Below are positions 27,567-35,800 of a DNA stretch of 64,000 nucleotides, piece by piece. The DNA is taken from positions 620,001 through 684,000 of the forward strand of contig WJYB01000001.1 of NCBI GenBank assembly GCA_009668015.1, in the 5' to 3' direction. Source of the DNA: Enterobacteriaceae bacterium RIT714. GTDB taxonomy: Bacteria; Pseudomonadota; Gammaproteobacteria; Enterobacterales; Enterobacteriaceae. Made by a program: the position numbers and the translations under genes. The notes beneath the pieces are model-generated. The model made no database searches. It saw nothing but the letters and a program-made list of their open reading frames with translations, and was not told the origin of the DNA. Position 1 is the first letter of the stretch; each line of letters opens with the position of its first letter.

Positions 27567-30548
27567 ATGCTGGTAAATCTTTGCGACTACAAACAAAGCG
27601 TCACGCTGATTGCGAACAGCGGAGTGCAATTTCTTGATTTCGGCCTGACGCCACAGGATACGGCCAGCAACGGTCGCTTCGTGCGTAAAACGGCCAATGG
27701 GCCTTTGCTGCGTCTGAATTACGATCTGGTTAACGGTCGTTATACCCTGCCCGCCTCTGGCGGCGGTCAGCCGGAAGTGGTGAAGCCTGAAAGCACGATC
27801 CCGCTGCACCAGTCTCTGACCACGCTCGATGGCGTCTGGCTTCCGGTTCCTTTTTTACGCTTTAACCCGCCGCGCACCTTTGTCGATGGCCCGGACAACT
27901 GGGCGCGCGTCCAGGTACGGAAGCTCCCATTCCCTGACAGCGCCGGAAACACGCATCGCGTGACGTTTGCGCTCGACAGCCAGATTGCCGATCATGCCAC
28001 TCCGGGGCTGTCTCCGGTTGAAAACGATATTCTGAACGGCACGCGCTTTGCGCTGGCCTGGCGCGATGAGGAAGTGCTGAATTTCCTCGACCAAACCTGG
28101 ATTGATGGTTGGTTGCGCGAGGCCTTCACCGGCTACGCGACCGGCGTCGAAAACCGCCCGGACCGCGAGCTGCAACAGGCGATGCGCGGTTTTGAATACC
28201 AGGCGCACTGGCTGAACCTGATGTCGATGCTGGGTGAACAAATCACCGTTCCTGAAGTGAAATTTGTGACCCATACATTGAGCACGCCAGCCATTCCGGT
28301 TGATCTGATCCTCGACGTGGGCAACACCCATACCTGCGGTGTGATCATTGAAGATCATGGCGACGCCAATGATGGCCTGCGCCAGACCGCAGAGTTACAG
28401 GTGCGCTCCCTGAGCGAACCGCAGTTTCTGAATGAGCCGCTGTTTACCAGCCGCCTTGAATTTTCTGAAGCCCGCTTTGGCAAACAGCATTTTTCCGTCG
28501 AAAGTGGCCGTGAAGACGCGTTCGTCTGGCCTTCTATCGTCCGTGTCGGCGATGAGGCACGCAAACTGGCGATGCAGCGTCTGGGTACGGAAGGCAACAG
28601 CGGGATCTCCAGCCCGCGCCGCTATCTGTGGGATGAAACGCCGGTGGTGCAGGACTGGCGCTTTAGCCAGATGAACGCCAAAACCCAGCGCGAACCGCTG
28701 GCGACGGCTTTCCCGCTGATGAATTTAATGAACGATGACGGCCAGCCGCTGTTTACGCTGCCGCAGGACGAGCGTTTGCCGGTCTTCTCGCCGCAATACA
28801 GCCGCAGCACGCTGATGACCCATATGCTGTGCGAGCTGCTCGCCCAGGCTCTGGGGCAGATTAACAGCGTCGCCACGCGTCTTCGTTTAGGCTTCCCGGC
28901 ATCGCCGCGGCAGCTGCGCACCTTGATCCTGACGCTGCCCTCCGCGATGCCAAAACAGGAGCGAGAGATCTTCCGCCGCCGGATGTTTGAAGCCATCGCG
29001 ATTGTCTGGAAAGCGATGGGCTGGCATCCGCAGGATGACGATTTTGCCAGCCGTAAGCAGCAGGATAAAAGCGTGATCCCGGTTCCTGAAATCCAGATGG
29101 AGTGGGATGAGGCCAGCTGCGGCCAACTGGTGTGGCTGTATAACGAAGCTATTTCCCATTTCGGCGGCCAGACGGAAGCGTTTTTTGCCTCGCTGGCTCG
29201 CCCGGATCGCGAAGCCGAACCGGGTACGCCGCCCGGACGCTCGCTACGCGTGGCCTCCATAGATATTGGCGGCGGCACGACCGATATGGCGATCACCCAT
29301 TATCAACTGGACGATGGCTCCGGTAATAACGTCAAAATTACGCCACAGCTATTGTTCCGCGAAGGCTTTAAAGTGGCGGGTGACGATACGTTGCTCGATG
29401 TGATTCAACGCTACGTGCTGCCCGCTTTGCAAACTCAGCTGCAAAAATCCGGCATCGCGGATGCCTCCCTGCTGATGGCGTCTCTGTTTGGCGATTCCGG
29501 GCGCATTGATACCCAGGCCGTTTTACGTCAGCAAACGGCCCTTCAGCTGTTTATGCCGATTGGTCATGCGATTCTTGCGGCATGGGAAAGTAGCGATATT
29601 GACGATCCGCTGGCGGGTTTACATGCCACCTTTGGCGATTTATTGCCCCAGCAGCCTACCCGCAATGTGATGAACTACCTGCAGCAGGCAATCGACCACG
29701 CGTTGCCGACCGGTTCGGCTCCGTTCGATCTGTTTGCCGTGCCGCTGCACGTCGATTTCCAGGAGATGCAGGATGCGATGCTGGCGGGTCAGTTTACCCT
29801 CGCTGCGCCGCTGCATGCGGTGTGCGAAGCTATTTCGCACTATGCCTGCGATATTTTACTGATCACCGGCCGTCCAGGTTGCTTGCCTGGCGTACAGGCG
29901 CTGATTCGCCATTTACAGCCCGTACCGGTGAACCGCATTGTTTGGCTGGATAAGTACCGGGTGCATGAGTGGTATCCATTCAGTCAGCAGGGCCGCATCG
30001 GTAATCCAAAATCGACGGCCGCCGTCGGCGCCATGCTTTGTAGCCTTGCGCTCGATCTGCGCCTGCCCCGCTTTAATTTCAAAGCGGCCGACATTGGCGC
30101 GTACTCAACCGTGCGCTATCTCGGCGTTCTGGATAATACGGTCAACACGCTGCGCGAAGAGAATGTCTGGTATCAGAATATCGATCTCGACAAACCTGGC
30201 GCGAAGCTGGACGCCCGGCTGCACTTCCCGCTTCGCGGAAATGTCACCCTCGGGTTCCGCCAGCTGGAGAACGCCCGCTGGCCTGCCACCCCGCTCTATA
30301 CCCTGAGTATCAACTCTGCGGAGCTGGCAAAATCTATCGCCGGGGATGGCGTGCTGAATGTGCGTTTACAGTTGCGCGGCGGCACAAAACACGAAGGCCC
30401 GGAGTCTTTTGAACTGAGCGATGCCTGGCTCCAGGACGGCACGCCCGTTGCGCCTGATGCCCTGACGTTTAAACTGAATACCCTGGCAGACCGCCGCCAC
30501 AGCGGAAGCCACTACTGGATCGACAGCGGGAGCGTATATCTGAAATGA
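27567..30548 (+). CDS. srfB: SrfB, actin/Hsp70-fold ATPase-like protein
   Basis: 993 residues from ATG 27567 (a GTG at 27555 is possible). Two actin-fold phosphate loops are visible: LDVGNTHTCGVI near residue 248 and SIDIGGGTTDMAITHY near 565, as in MreB/DnaK relatives. This supports nucleotide binding, and perhaps polymer formation or chaperone-like action. No signal peptide or membrane segment. The stop overlaps the start of srfC by four bases (ATGA), so the two are coupled. The biological role of the SrfABC trio is not established. Confidence 0.9.
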   Translation: MLVNLCDYKQSVTLIANSGVQFLDFGLTPQDTASNGRFVRKTANGPLLRLNYDLVNGRYTLPASGGGQPEVVKPESTIPLHQSLTTLDGVWLPVPFLRFNPPRTFVDGPDNWARVQVRKLPFPDSAGNTHRVTFALDSQIADHATPGLSPVENDILNGTRFALAWRDEEVLNFLDQTWIDGWLREAFTGYATGVENRPDRELQQAMRGFEYQAHWLNLMSMLGEQITVPEVKFVTHTLSTPAIPVDLILDVGNTHTCGVIIEDHGDANDGLRQTAELQVRSLSEPQFLNEPLFTSRLEFSEARFGKQHFSVESGREDAFVWPSIVRVGDEARKLAMQRLGTEGNSGISSPRRYLWDETPVVQDWRFSQMNAKTQREPLATAFPLMNLMNDDGQPLFTLPQDERLPVFSPQYSRSTLMTHMLCELLAQALGQINSVATRLRLGFPASPRQLRTLILTLPSAMPKQEREIFRRRMFEAIAIVWKAMGWHPQDDDFASRKQQDKSVIPVPEIQMEWDEASCGQLVWLYNEAISHFGGQTEAFFASLARPDREAEPGTPPGRSLRVASIDIGGGTTDMAITHYQLDDGSGNNVKITPQLLFREGFKVAGDDTLLDVIQRYVLPALQTQLQKSGIADASLLMASLFGDSGRIDTQAVLRQQTALQLFMPIGHAILAAWESSDIDDPLAGLHATFGDLLPQQPTRNVMNYLQQAIDHALPTGSAPFDLFAVPLHVDFQEMQDAMLAGQFTLAAPLHAVCEAISHYACDILLITGRPGCLPGVQALIRHLQPVPVNRIVWLDKYRVHEWYPFSQQGRIGNPKSTAAVGAMLCSLALDLRLPRFNFKAADIGAYSTVRYLGVLDNTVNTLREENVWYQNIDLDKPGAKLDARLHFPLRGNVTLGFRQLENARWPATPLYTLSINSAELAKSIAGDGVLNVRLQLRGGTKHEGPESFELSDAWLQDGTPVAPDALTFKLNTLADRRHSGSHYWIDSGSVYLK

Positions 30549-32719
30549 CAGCGATGACTGCCACCACTCAGGCCTTAATCGGGTGGATCAATGAAACGCG
30601 TCTGCACGCCCCCATGCTGGATAACGATGCCGATGCACTGCTGGCGCGACTGACCTCGGCGCAGGCGCGTGAAGGTGTGCTTGAGCGCGCCATCACCGCC
30701 AACAGCAGCATTGGCTTATACGGACATTCACAGGCGGCCAAAGCGCACCTGCTGGCATCGCTGTGTGGCAGCGGAAATAACCGGCTAAACGTTTCGCCAG
30801 GCCAGCGTACCTTCGACTATTTTTCGCACATTAACCCTGGCCACGCTTTGACCAACATGGCGGTGCGTTTTACCCCGCATGCGCCGGACATTCAGGATGA
30901 TGCCTTTCCCCTGCGCCTGAGTCTGGTCACCGAGGCAGAGCTGGTACAACTCTTTATTGCGCGCACCAGCCTACACTCGCCGATCCGTGCGGTGGAAAAA
31001 TCCGTGATTGAAGCGCGCGTAGAAAAATGGCGCGCACTGCGTCAACCGCAGTGTGTTCCGGGGATCACAGCCCAGGAAGTGGCTGCGATCGCCCGTTTCT
31101 GGCGCAGTACCGTGCCTGGCTCAGAACAGCAGATGGACGATGCGCTGTGGCACCAGTTTGCTCAACTGATTCCGTCACTGGATCTCAGCACCCGTGCCAG
31201 CGTCTGGTCGCTGCTGTGGGGCGAACAGCAGGAGCTCACGCAGCAGTGGCTGAAACTGGCTCACGTGCTGCATCAAACCAGCCATGCGCGCGAACTGGCC
31301 GCACCGCTGAGTCTGCTGGTGGATAACTTCGGCCTGCCGAGTGAAGGCTTCCTGACCCGCGGAGAGTTCACCTCGCCGGAAGCACAGGAGGCATTGCTGC
31401 ATCCGCTGAATGACGGCGAGATGTTGAATGCCATCAGTATTCCCGTCGACGTGCTGGCGTTTTTAACCCGCGAGCTGATCCTGCCGGCTGAAAATGGCGT
31501 GCTGGATAATGTCGATATCATTGATATTCCGGCGCCTTCTGAAACCGACCTGCCGCCGCTGGCTCAGGCGAAGTGCGTGTGGCTGCTGGAGCATTATCGT
31601 CAGCAGATGCAGCCCGATGTGTTGGTGATCTGCAACGCGACCGCGCATCATGAACAGACGGCAAAAACCGCCAGAACGCTGTTAAATTGGGTGAAAGAGA
31701 CGCAAACCGGTGAAGACTCCGCTTTACCGGGGCTGGTGTGGGCGATAACCCCACACGATGCGCGATTCACCACTAAACAGAATCTGGACGAAGCGGTGCA
31801 ACATCTGTTGGGCAAACCAGGACAGCGCTGGGGAACATTGCAGGCTCTGGACACCCACAGCATGCAGCGCGTGGTCGAATGGCTGTCCCAGGCCACCCTT
31901 TCCACCCAACGCCAGACGCGGCTGCTTGCCCTGAAGGCCGCGCAGCAGCGCGAGATTCGTGCATTAATGCAGAGCTATCTGACGCCGATGACCGTTGAAC
32001 CCGCAGCGCAGCGCACTCAGGCCGAGACCATGGTGCGCAGCCTGCAAAGCAGCGCCGCTCGTCACGGCGAACTGCTGGAAGGATTGCTACCACCACTGAA
32101 AGCCTTTGAAACGTTGTTGGCGGTTCAGCAGCCTCGCGAAGAGCAGGTCAATGGCCTGTTCACTGACGTTATCGACCTTTTTGCCGATAACAGCAGCGAA
32201 GGCAGCGAAATCTTCCAGACAAAAGATAAAGCCCGTCTGGCGCACCGCGTCTGGGTCAACCATCTGCGTCAGTGGAGCCGTAACGAAGCGGCAGCCAACA
32301 GACTCGGGCTGGAGATGGCCCTGTTGCCACAAATTGCAGATGTACTGGTGATCAGCAGCTACCGGCTGGATCTGCCGCAGCAGTTACAGCGCATTGTTGA
32401 GGCAGACAAGAGCAGCGCGGCGCAGCTGCACGCGGCTATCGGCAACTTCATTGGCTGGCTGGGTTATGCCCAGACACCTGTCACTGCTCGTCCGGCGAGC
32501 CGGGTGCGTAAAGGCCAGGCTATCTTCGTCACCCCCGTCGTCAGCAGCGCAACACCAAGATTGACCCGCCTGGGGGAGCAACCGGTACACGCTGCAACCG
32601 CCTATGTGTACGACTGGCTGGTCGCACTCTACACGCGCGCGATTGAGAATATTGATTACCAGCATCCGCACGATATTCAGCCGACAGCGCGTCAGGCACT
32701 TCAGACGATATTGCGATAG
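30545..32719 (+). CDS. srfC: SrfC, P-loop/dynamin-like virulence-factor family protein
   Basis: 724 residues, the SrfC (Virul_Fac) family. Near the start GLYGHSQAAKAHLLASL (residues 57-73) sits where a Walker A would be, but the second Gly and the Ser/Thr are replaced by Ala, so nucleotide hydrolysis is doubtful in this copy. The rest is mainly helical, with long stretches that could form stalk-like bundles as in dynamin-family proteins. Last gene of the operon; a CAGCCCG/CGGGCTG hairpin at 32729-32752 follows. Function unknown. Confidence 0.88.
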   Translation: MTAMTATTQALIGWINETRLHAPMLDNDADALLARLTSAQAREGVLERAITANSSIGLYGHSQAAKAHLLASLCGSGNNRLNVSPGQRTFDYFSHINPGHALTNMAVRFTPHAPDIQDDAFPLRLSLVTEAELVQLFIARTSLHSPIRAVEKSVIEARVEKWRALRQPQCVPGITAQEVAAIARFWRSTVPGSEQQMDDALWHQFAQLIPSLDLSTRASVWSLLWGEQQELTQQWLKLAHVLHQTSHARELAAPLSLLVDNFGLPSEGFLTRGEFTSPEAQEALLHPLNDGEMLNAISIPVDVLAFLTRELILPAENGVLDNVDIIDIPAPSETDLPPLAQAKCVWLLEHYRQQMQPDVLVICNATAHHEQTAKTARTLLNWVKETQTGEDSALPGLVWAITPHDARFTTKQNLDEAVQHLLGKPGQRWGTLQALDTHSMQRVVEWLSQATLSTQRQTRLLALKAAQQREIRALMQSYLTPMTVEPAAQRTQAETMVRSLQSSAARHGELLEGLLPPLKAFETLLAVQQPREEQVNGLFTDVIDLFADNSSEGSEIFQTKDKARLAHRVWVNHLRQWSRNEAAANRLGLEMALLPQIADVLVISSYRLDLPQQLQRIVEADKSSAAQLHAAIGNFIGWLGYAQTPVTARPASRVRKGQAIFVTPVVSSATPRLTRLGEQPVHAATAYVYDWLVALYTRAIENIDYQHPHDIQPTARQALQTILR

Positions 32720-32750
32720 CCCATCGGACAGCCCGTTTCAGCGCGGGCTG

Positions 32751-33509
32751 TCACCCTCCGGACACACAGGCCGACAGCGCCTGTGCCAGCGCAGAAGGAT
32801 TTTCCCACGACATTGAGTGTCCGGCATCGGGGATGATCATCACCGTGACGCCCTGTTGCTGCATCTCTTCTGCTTCGGCATCCGGCAGGGAATGCTCACC
32901 GAAAAGCAGCGTAACGGGACAGCTCAGCGCCAGAAAATGTTCACTCCAGTCAGGTTGAATGCCTTCCACTAACGCGGTGGCACCACGCCAGACGGCATGC
33001 GGTGCGTTACTTTGCAGGCAACCCGCCCAGGGTGATGTCTCGGCAGACAGCAACGCAGAAAAGCCTCGGATAATAAATGATTGTTCATCCTGCGCGGCAA
33101 TGGCACGGCTGAACATCCCTCCTCCCGCATGAAAATTGGGTTCAGAGACGATTAGGCCAAGGATACGATTCTGAGTCAGCGCTGCGGTTTCGATGGCGAT
33201 ACTGCCTCCCATACTGTGGCCGTACAGCCAGAATGCATCGATGTGGAGATGATTCAGCAGCTCAACCACGACTTGCGCCTGATCGCTGGTGCGATAGCGA
33301 TAACATTCAGGTTTATCACTGTAACCGCTGCCGGGAAGGTCAATGAGAATGGCTCTGCGGGAGCCGAAACGGGGATCGCAGACTACACGGGGGTATTCAT
33401 ACGAAGAGGCGCAGCCTAATCCATGAATAAAGACGACGGGGTCGCCCTGGCCGGGAAGATCGTGCCAGCGCACAACGCAGCCAGCATGCTGCGAATAAAA
33501 ACTGTTCAT
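32751..33509 (-). CDS. alpha/beta-hydrolase
   Basis: 252 residues, single-domain alpha/beta-hydrolase fold. The oxyanion segment HGLGCASS is near residue 30, the nucleophile elbow GHSMGG gives Ser at about 97, and the catalytic His is probably in DAGHSMSW near the C-terminus. No signal peptide, so cytoplasmic. Substrate unknown; esterases and lactonases of this type are common. It converges on srfC and precedes ortT on the same strand in reverse order. Confidence 0.85.
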   Translation of the reverse strand: MNSFYSQHAGCVVRWHDLPGQGDPVVFIHGLGCASSYEYPRVVCDPRFGSRRAILIDLPGSGYSDKPECYRYRTSDQAQVVVELLNHLHIDAFWLYGHSMGGSIAIETAALTQNRILGLIVSEPNFHAGGGMFSRAIAAQDEQSFIIRGFSALLSAETSPWAGCLQSNAPHAVWRGATALVEGIQPDWSEHFLALSCPVTLLFGEHSLPDAEAEEMQQQGVTVMIIPDAGHSMSWENPSALAQALSACVSGG

Positions 33510-33595
33510 AAAGCACTCCTTTGACGATGTACTGTGTATTTATACAGTCACTCTCAACGGAATGCTAATTTGTCTTCAAAAACCTGAAGCGTGAT

Positions 33596-33769
33596 TCAGA
33601 AAAGCGAGATCAGTAACGCAACGGGGAAGCTCATCGGCCAGGTTGAACCCACCAGAAATGCGCTTAAAAAGCGGATGCGTTTACGGTCTTTAGACAGGAA
33701 CCACGTAATGAGCGCGCAGATCGCTGCCATCACGGCGTAAAAGACCAACATTTTTTGGTAAAGCGTCAT
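33596..33769 (-). CDS. ortT: OrtT, orphan membrane-targeting toxin (GhoT family)
   Basis: 57 residues, matching E. coli OrtT (YdcX) almost residue for residue after the start MTLYQKMLVFYAVMAAI. Two membrane segments (about 6-22 and 32-54) separated by a charged SKDRKRIR loop. OrtT damages the membrane and lowers ATP during the stringent response and has no known antitoxin. The ATG at 33769 gives the E. coli length; an in-frame ATG at 33814 adds 15 residues. Confidence 0.93.
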   Translation of the reverse strand: MTLYQKMLVFYAVMAAICALITWFLSKDRKRIRFLSAFLVGSTWPMSFPVALLISLF

Positions 33770-34020
33770 TCTGTGCACCCGATCGATAAAATAACCGCGC
33801 GCAATATGCGCCATATGTTGATACAGATCAAGTTTTAATGTTACACATTAACCACTCATATATTATGGATAATAACAACTGAGTACTTTTCATTACATCC
33901 TCCGGATGCTTTGATGCCTGCCTGATCCTGAAAGCAGAAATTCTGACCCGCGCCCCACGCATCGCCGTTCCGGAAGATTTTATCATCCAGCGCTCACTCC
34001 CCCATTTTGCTCCCTTTTTA

Positions 34021-34043
34021 AAGTTGCATTTAAAATACACTTT
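34021..34043. promoter_or_regulatory. NsrR-like operator upstream of yeaR
   Basis: A 23-base imperfect palindrome, AAGTTGCATTT followed by A and AAATACACTTT, fits the NsrR consensus (AAGATGCATTT-N-AAATGCATCTT) at 19 of 22 positions. It lies about 60 bases before the first yeaR. In E. coli yeaR-yoaG is repressed by the nitric-oxide sensor NsrR and activated by NarL. No NarL heptamer was found between 33830 and 34102. This site and its promoter are the only recognised content of the 333-base gap after ortT. Confidence 0.7.
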
Positions 34044-34102
34044 ATGCAAAATATTCCTGTCAGAAAGTGGTGTAATAAGGCATGACTTAAAGGGGAGAAG
34101 AT

Positions 34103-34429
34103 ATGCTACGCATTCCACAGAGTTGCATTCATACCCGTTCCACTCCGTTCTGGAACAAAGACACCGCTCCGGCAGGCATTTTCCTGCGCCATCTGGATCA
34201 AGGGACAAGACCTGGCGTGTATCCTCGTCTTTCCGTGAGTCGTGGTGCCGTTCGTTATCTGGGCTATGCCGACGAATTTGCTGTAACCCCTGACAGCGAA
34301 CTGATTATACAGGCCGGGCATTTCGGCGTTTTCCCTCCCGAAAAATGGCATCACATTGAGTTGATCGCCGACGATACCCTCTTCAACGTCGACTTCTTTG
34401 TTGAACCCGACGTTTTACGATCTCTTTAA
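34103..34429 (+). CDS. yeaR: YeaR-like cupin protein (DUF1971), first copy
   Basis: 108 residues, a small cupin-type barrel related to the TehB C-terminal domain. It shares with E. coli YeaR the segments IHTRSTPFWNK, RPGVYPRLSV and PPEKWHHIEL, including the His residues that could bind metal. YeaR is induced by nitrate/nitrite and NO through NarL and NsrR; its activity is not known. It heads a yeaR-yeaR-yoaG operon. Its C-terminus is about ten residues shorter than that of the second copy. Confidence 0.9.
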   Translation: MLRIPQSCIHTRSTPFWNKDTAPAGIFLRHLDQGTRPGVYPRLSVSRGAVRYLGYADEFAVTPDSELIIQAGHFGVFPPEKWHHIELIADDTLFNVDFFVEPDVLRSL

Positions 34430-34456
34430 GCTCTTAACGCTTATAAGGAACCCACC

Positions 34457-34810
34457 ATGTTACGTATTCCTGAAAACTTTGTTCATACCCGCGCGACGCC
34501 ATTCTGGAATAAAGATTCCGCACCAAAAGCCCTCTTCACGCATCACAACACGAAAGCAGGCGTATATGGCCGCCTGTCGGTGATGCAAGGCGCCGTGAAA
34601 TACTTTGGCTTCCCGGATGCAGACGCCACCGAACCCGATCTCGAACGGGTGATTGAAGCGGGCTCTTTTGGCATCTCTCCCCCACAAAAATGGCACCGCA
34701 TTGAGCTTCTGACCGAAGATACTTATTTCAATATTGATTTTTACGCCGATCCGCAGACTCAGCTTGAAGGCGCAGGCCTGGGGAAAGTGGTGAATACGCA
34801 CAAGGGGTAA
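34457..34810 (+). CDS. yeaR: YeaR-like cupin protein (DUF1971), second copy
   Basis: 117 residues, clearly paralogous to the previous gene: both open MLRIP(Q/E) and share HTR(S/A)TPFWNKD, YGRLSV/YPRLSV and PP(Q/E)KWHxIEL. The C-terminal extension (GAGLGKVVNTHKG) resembles E. coli YeaR more than the first copy does, so this may be the orthologue. AAGGAACCC gives a good ribosome binding site 27 bases after the first copy. Tandem duplication within one operon suggests specialisation or a heterodimer. Confidence 0.9.
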   Translation: MLRIPENFVHTRATPFWNKDSAPKALFTHHNTKAGVYGRLSVMQGAVKYFGFPDADATEPDLERVIEAGSFGISPPQKWHRIELLTEDTYFNIDFYADPQTQLEGAGLGKVVNTHKG

Positions 34811-34814
34811 CATG

Positions 34815-34997
34815 ATGGGCAAAGCAACGTACACCGTCACCGTGACGAACAACAGCAATGGTGTGTCGGTGGATTACGAAACGGAGGCCCCGATGGAGCT
34901 GTTAATTCCCGACGTCGCGGCCGATGTGGTGAAAGATCTGGTCAATACCGTGCGTGCATATGATACGGAAAATGAGCACAACGTCTGCGGTTGGTAG
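34815..34997 (+). CDS. yoaG: YoaG, small protein of the yeaR operon
   Basis: 60 residues, the E. coli YoaG length, with the same start MGKATYTVTVTNNSNGVSVD and end ENEHNVCGW. A small beta-rich dimeric protein whose role is unknown. The ATG at 34815 has AAGGGG at seven bases; the ATG at 34812 is too close. It lies directly after the second yeaR and belongs to the same NsrR/NarL operon. A GC-rich hairpin (35005-35031) follows. Confidence 0.93.
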   Translation: MGKATYTVTVTNNSNGVSVDYETEAPMELLIPDVAADVVKDLVNTVRAYDTENEHNVCGW

Positions 34998-35093
34998 TCG
35001 ATATACCCGGCGGTCAGCAGGCCTGCCGGGTGTCCCTGCGAGGAAGATACGTATGCGTCATTATTCTGACGGAAGAGAGAAATAACCCGTAGA

Positions 35094-35255
35094 TTAATAT
35101 CCTGCTGCTTTATTGGCGGCCTTTATGCGGTTATTTCTTGCGTCTTTTTCATGTTGATCGGCGGCCTGCATCATGCCACCTGCGGCATCGATCCAGTCGC
35201 TCGCAGTACATCCTGTTAGCATCAGGCTAAATACCACTCCATATATAGACTTCAT
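35094..35255 (-). CDS. small lipoprotein, unknown function
   Basis: 53 residues from the ATG at 35255 (GGAG upstream). A short signal ends in the lipobox LTGC, giving a lipidated Cys16, and the mature 38 residues are helical and charged (QAADQHEKDARNNRIKAAN). Probably anchored in the outer membrane because the residue after Cys is Thr. I do not recognise a named family. It faces yoaG tail to tail. Confidence 0.7.
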   Translation of the reverse strand: MKSIYGVVFSLMLTGCTASDWIDAAGGMMQAADQHEKDARNNRIKAANKAAGY

Positions 35256-35565
35256 TGTTGCTCCATTGCTTCCTGCGCACTCAACCTTCCGTGCATTACT
35301 CAAATTATTTGATATAACAGACGATATTTTGACGAAATATTTGATATTTATCAAGACCATTTTTAAAACAGGGATAAGCCATAGTGATTTCCCCCCCTGT
35401 CCGGGTAGGTATTCCCCTCGTGAAATCCCTGATATAACGGCTGAATGTTCCAGGAATGGTTTGTCTCTCAGGGATCTCATTTAGCTGAACCGTTGTTCAG
35501 ATAATGTTGTGATGAAAGTGCATACCATGGGTTAAGTACGCCGCGTTAAACGAGCAGGAATCACT
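35256..35565. other. AT-rich gap between two divergent small genes
   Basis: 310 bases with no credible gene, only promoters for the lipoprotein (leftward) and the small membrane protein (rightward). The middle part (35290-35370) is very A+T rich. Confidence 0.5.
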
Positions 35566-35721
35566 ATGAATACCTTCAGCATTATCGCCATCCCCTTCTT
35601 TGCTGTTGCGGTTGTTATGCTCACGCTGGGCTTTACCCGCAAGAACCGCACCTTTTTCATCGTTGGGGGCGTGTTTATGGCTTCGACGGTGGTCAATACC
35701 GTGATTGGATTGTCTCTTTAA
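35566..35721 (+). CDS. small two-span membrane protein, unknown function
   Basis: 51 residues beginning MNTFSIIAIPFFAVAVVMLT, then a basic turn GFTRKNRT and a second hydrophobic span ending VVNTVIGLSL. GAGCAGGAA precedes the ATG. The tight two-helix hairpin with a basic loop recalls stress-induced small membrane proteins, but I recognise no named family. It converges on patD. Confidence 0.7.
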   Translation: MNTFSIIAIPFFAVAVVMLTLGFTRKNRTFFIVGGVFMASTVVNTVIGLSL

Positions 35722-35742
35722 AACTGAGGGACAAAGACTGGA

Positions 35743-35777
35743 TTGCGAAAACAACAAGCCCCGCCTAAAGGCGAGGC
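35743..35777 (-). terminator. intrinsic terminator after patD
   Basis: On the patD strand GCCTCGCC-TTTA-GGCGGGGC is followed by TTGTTGTTTT, 24 bases after the stop. It may also serve the small gene converging from the left. Confidence 0.8.
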
Positions 35778-35800
35778 TGTTCTGAGTTTTGGCCCGCTGC

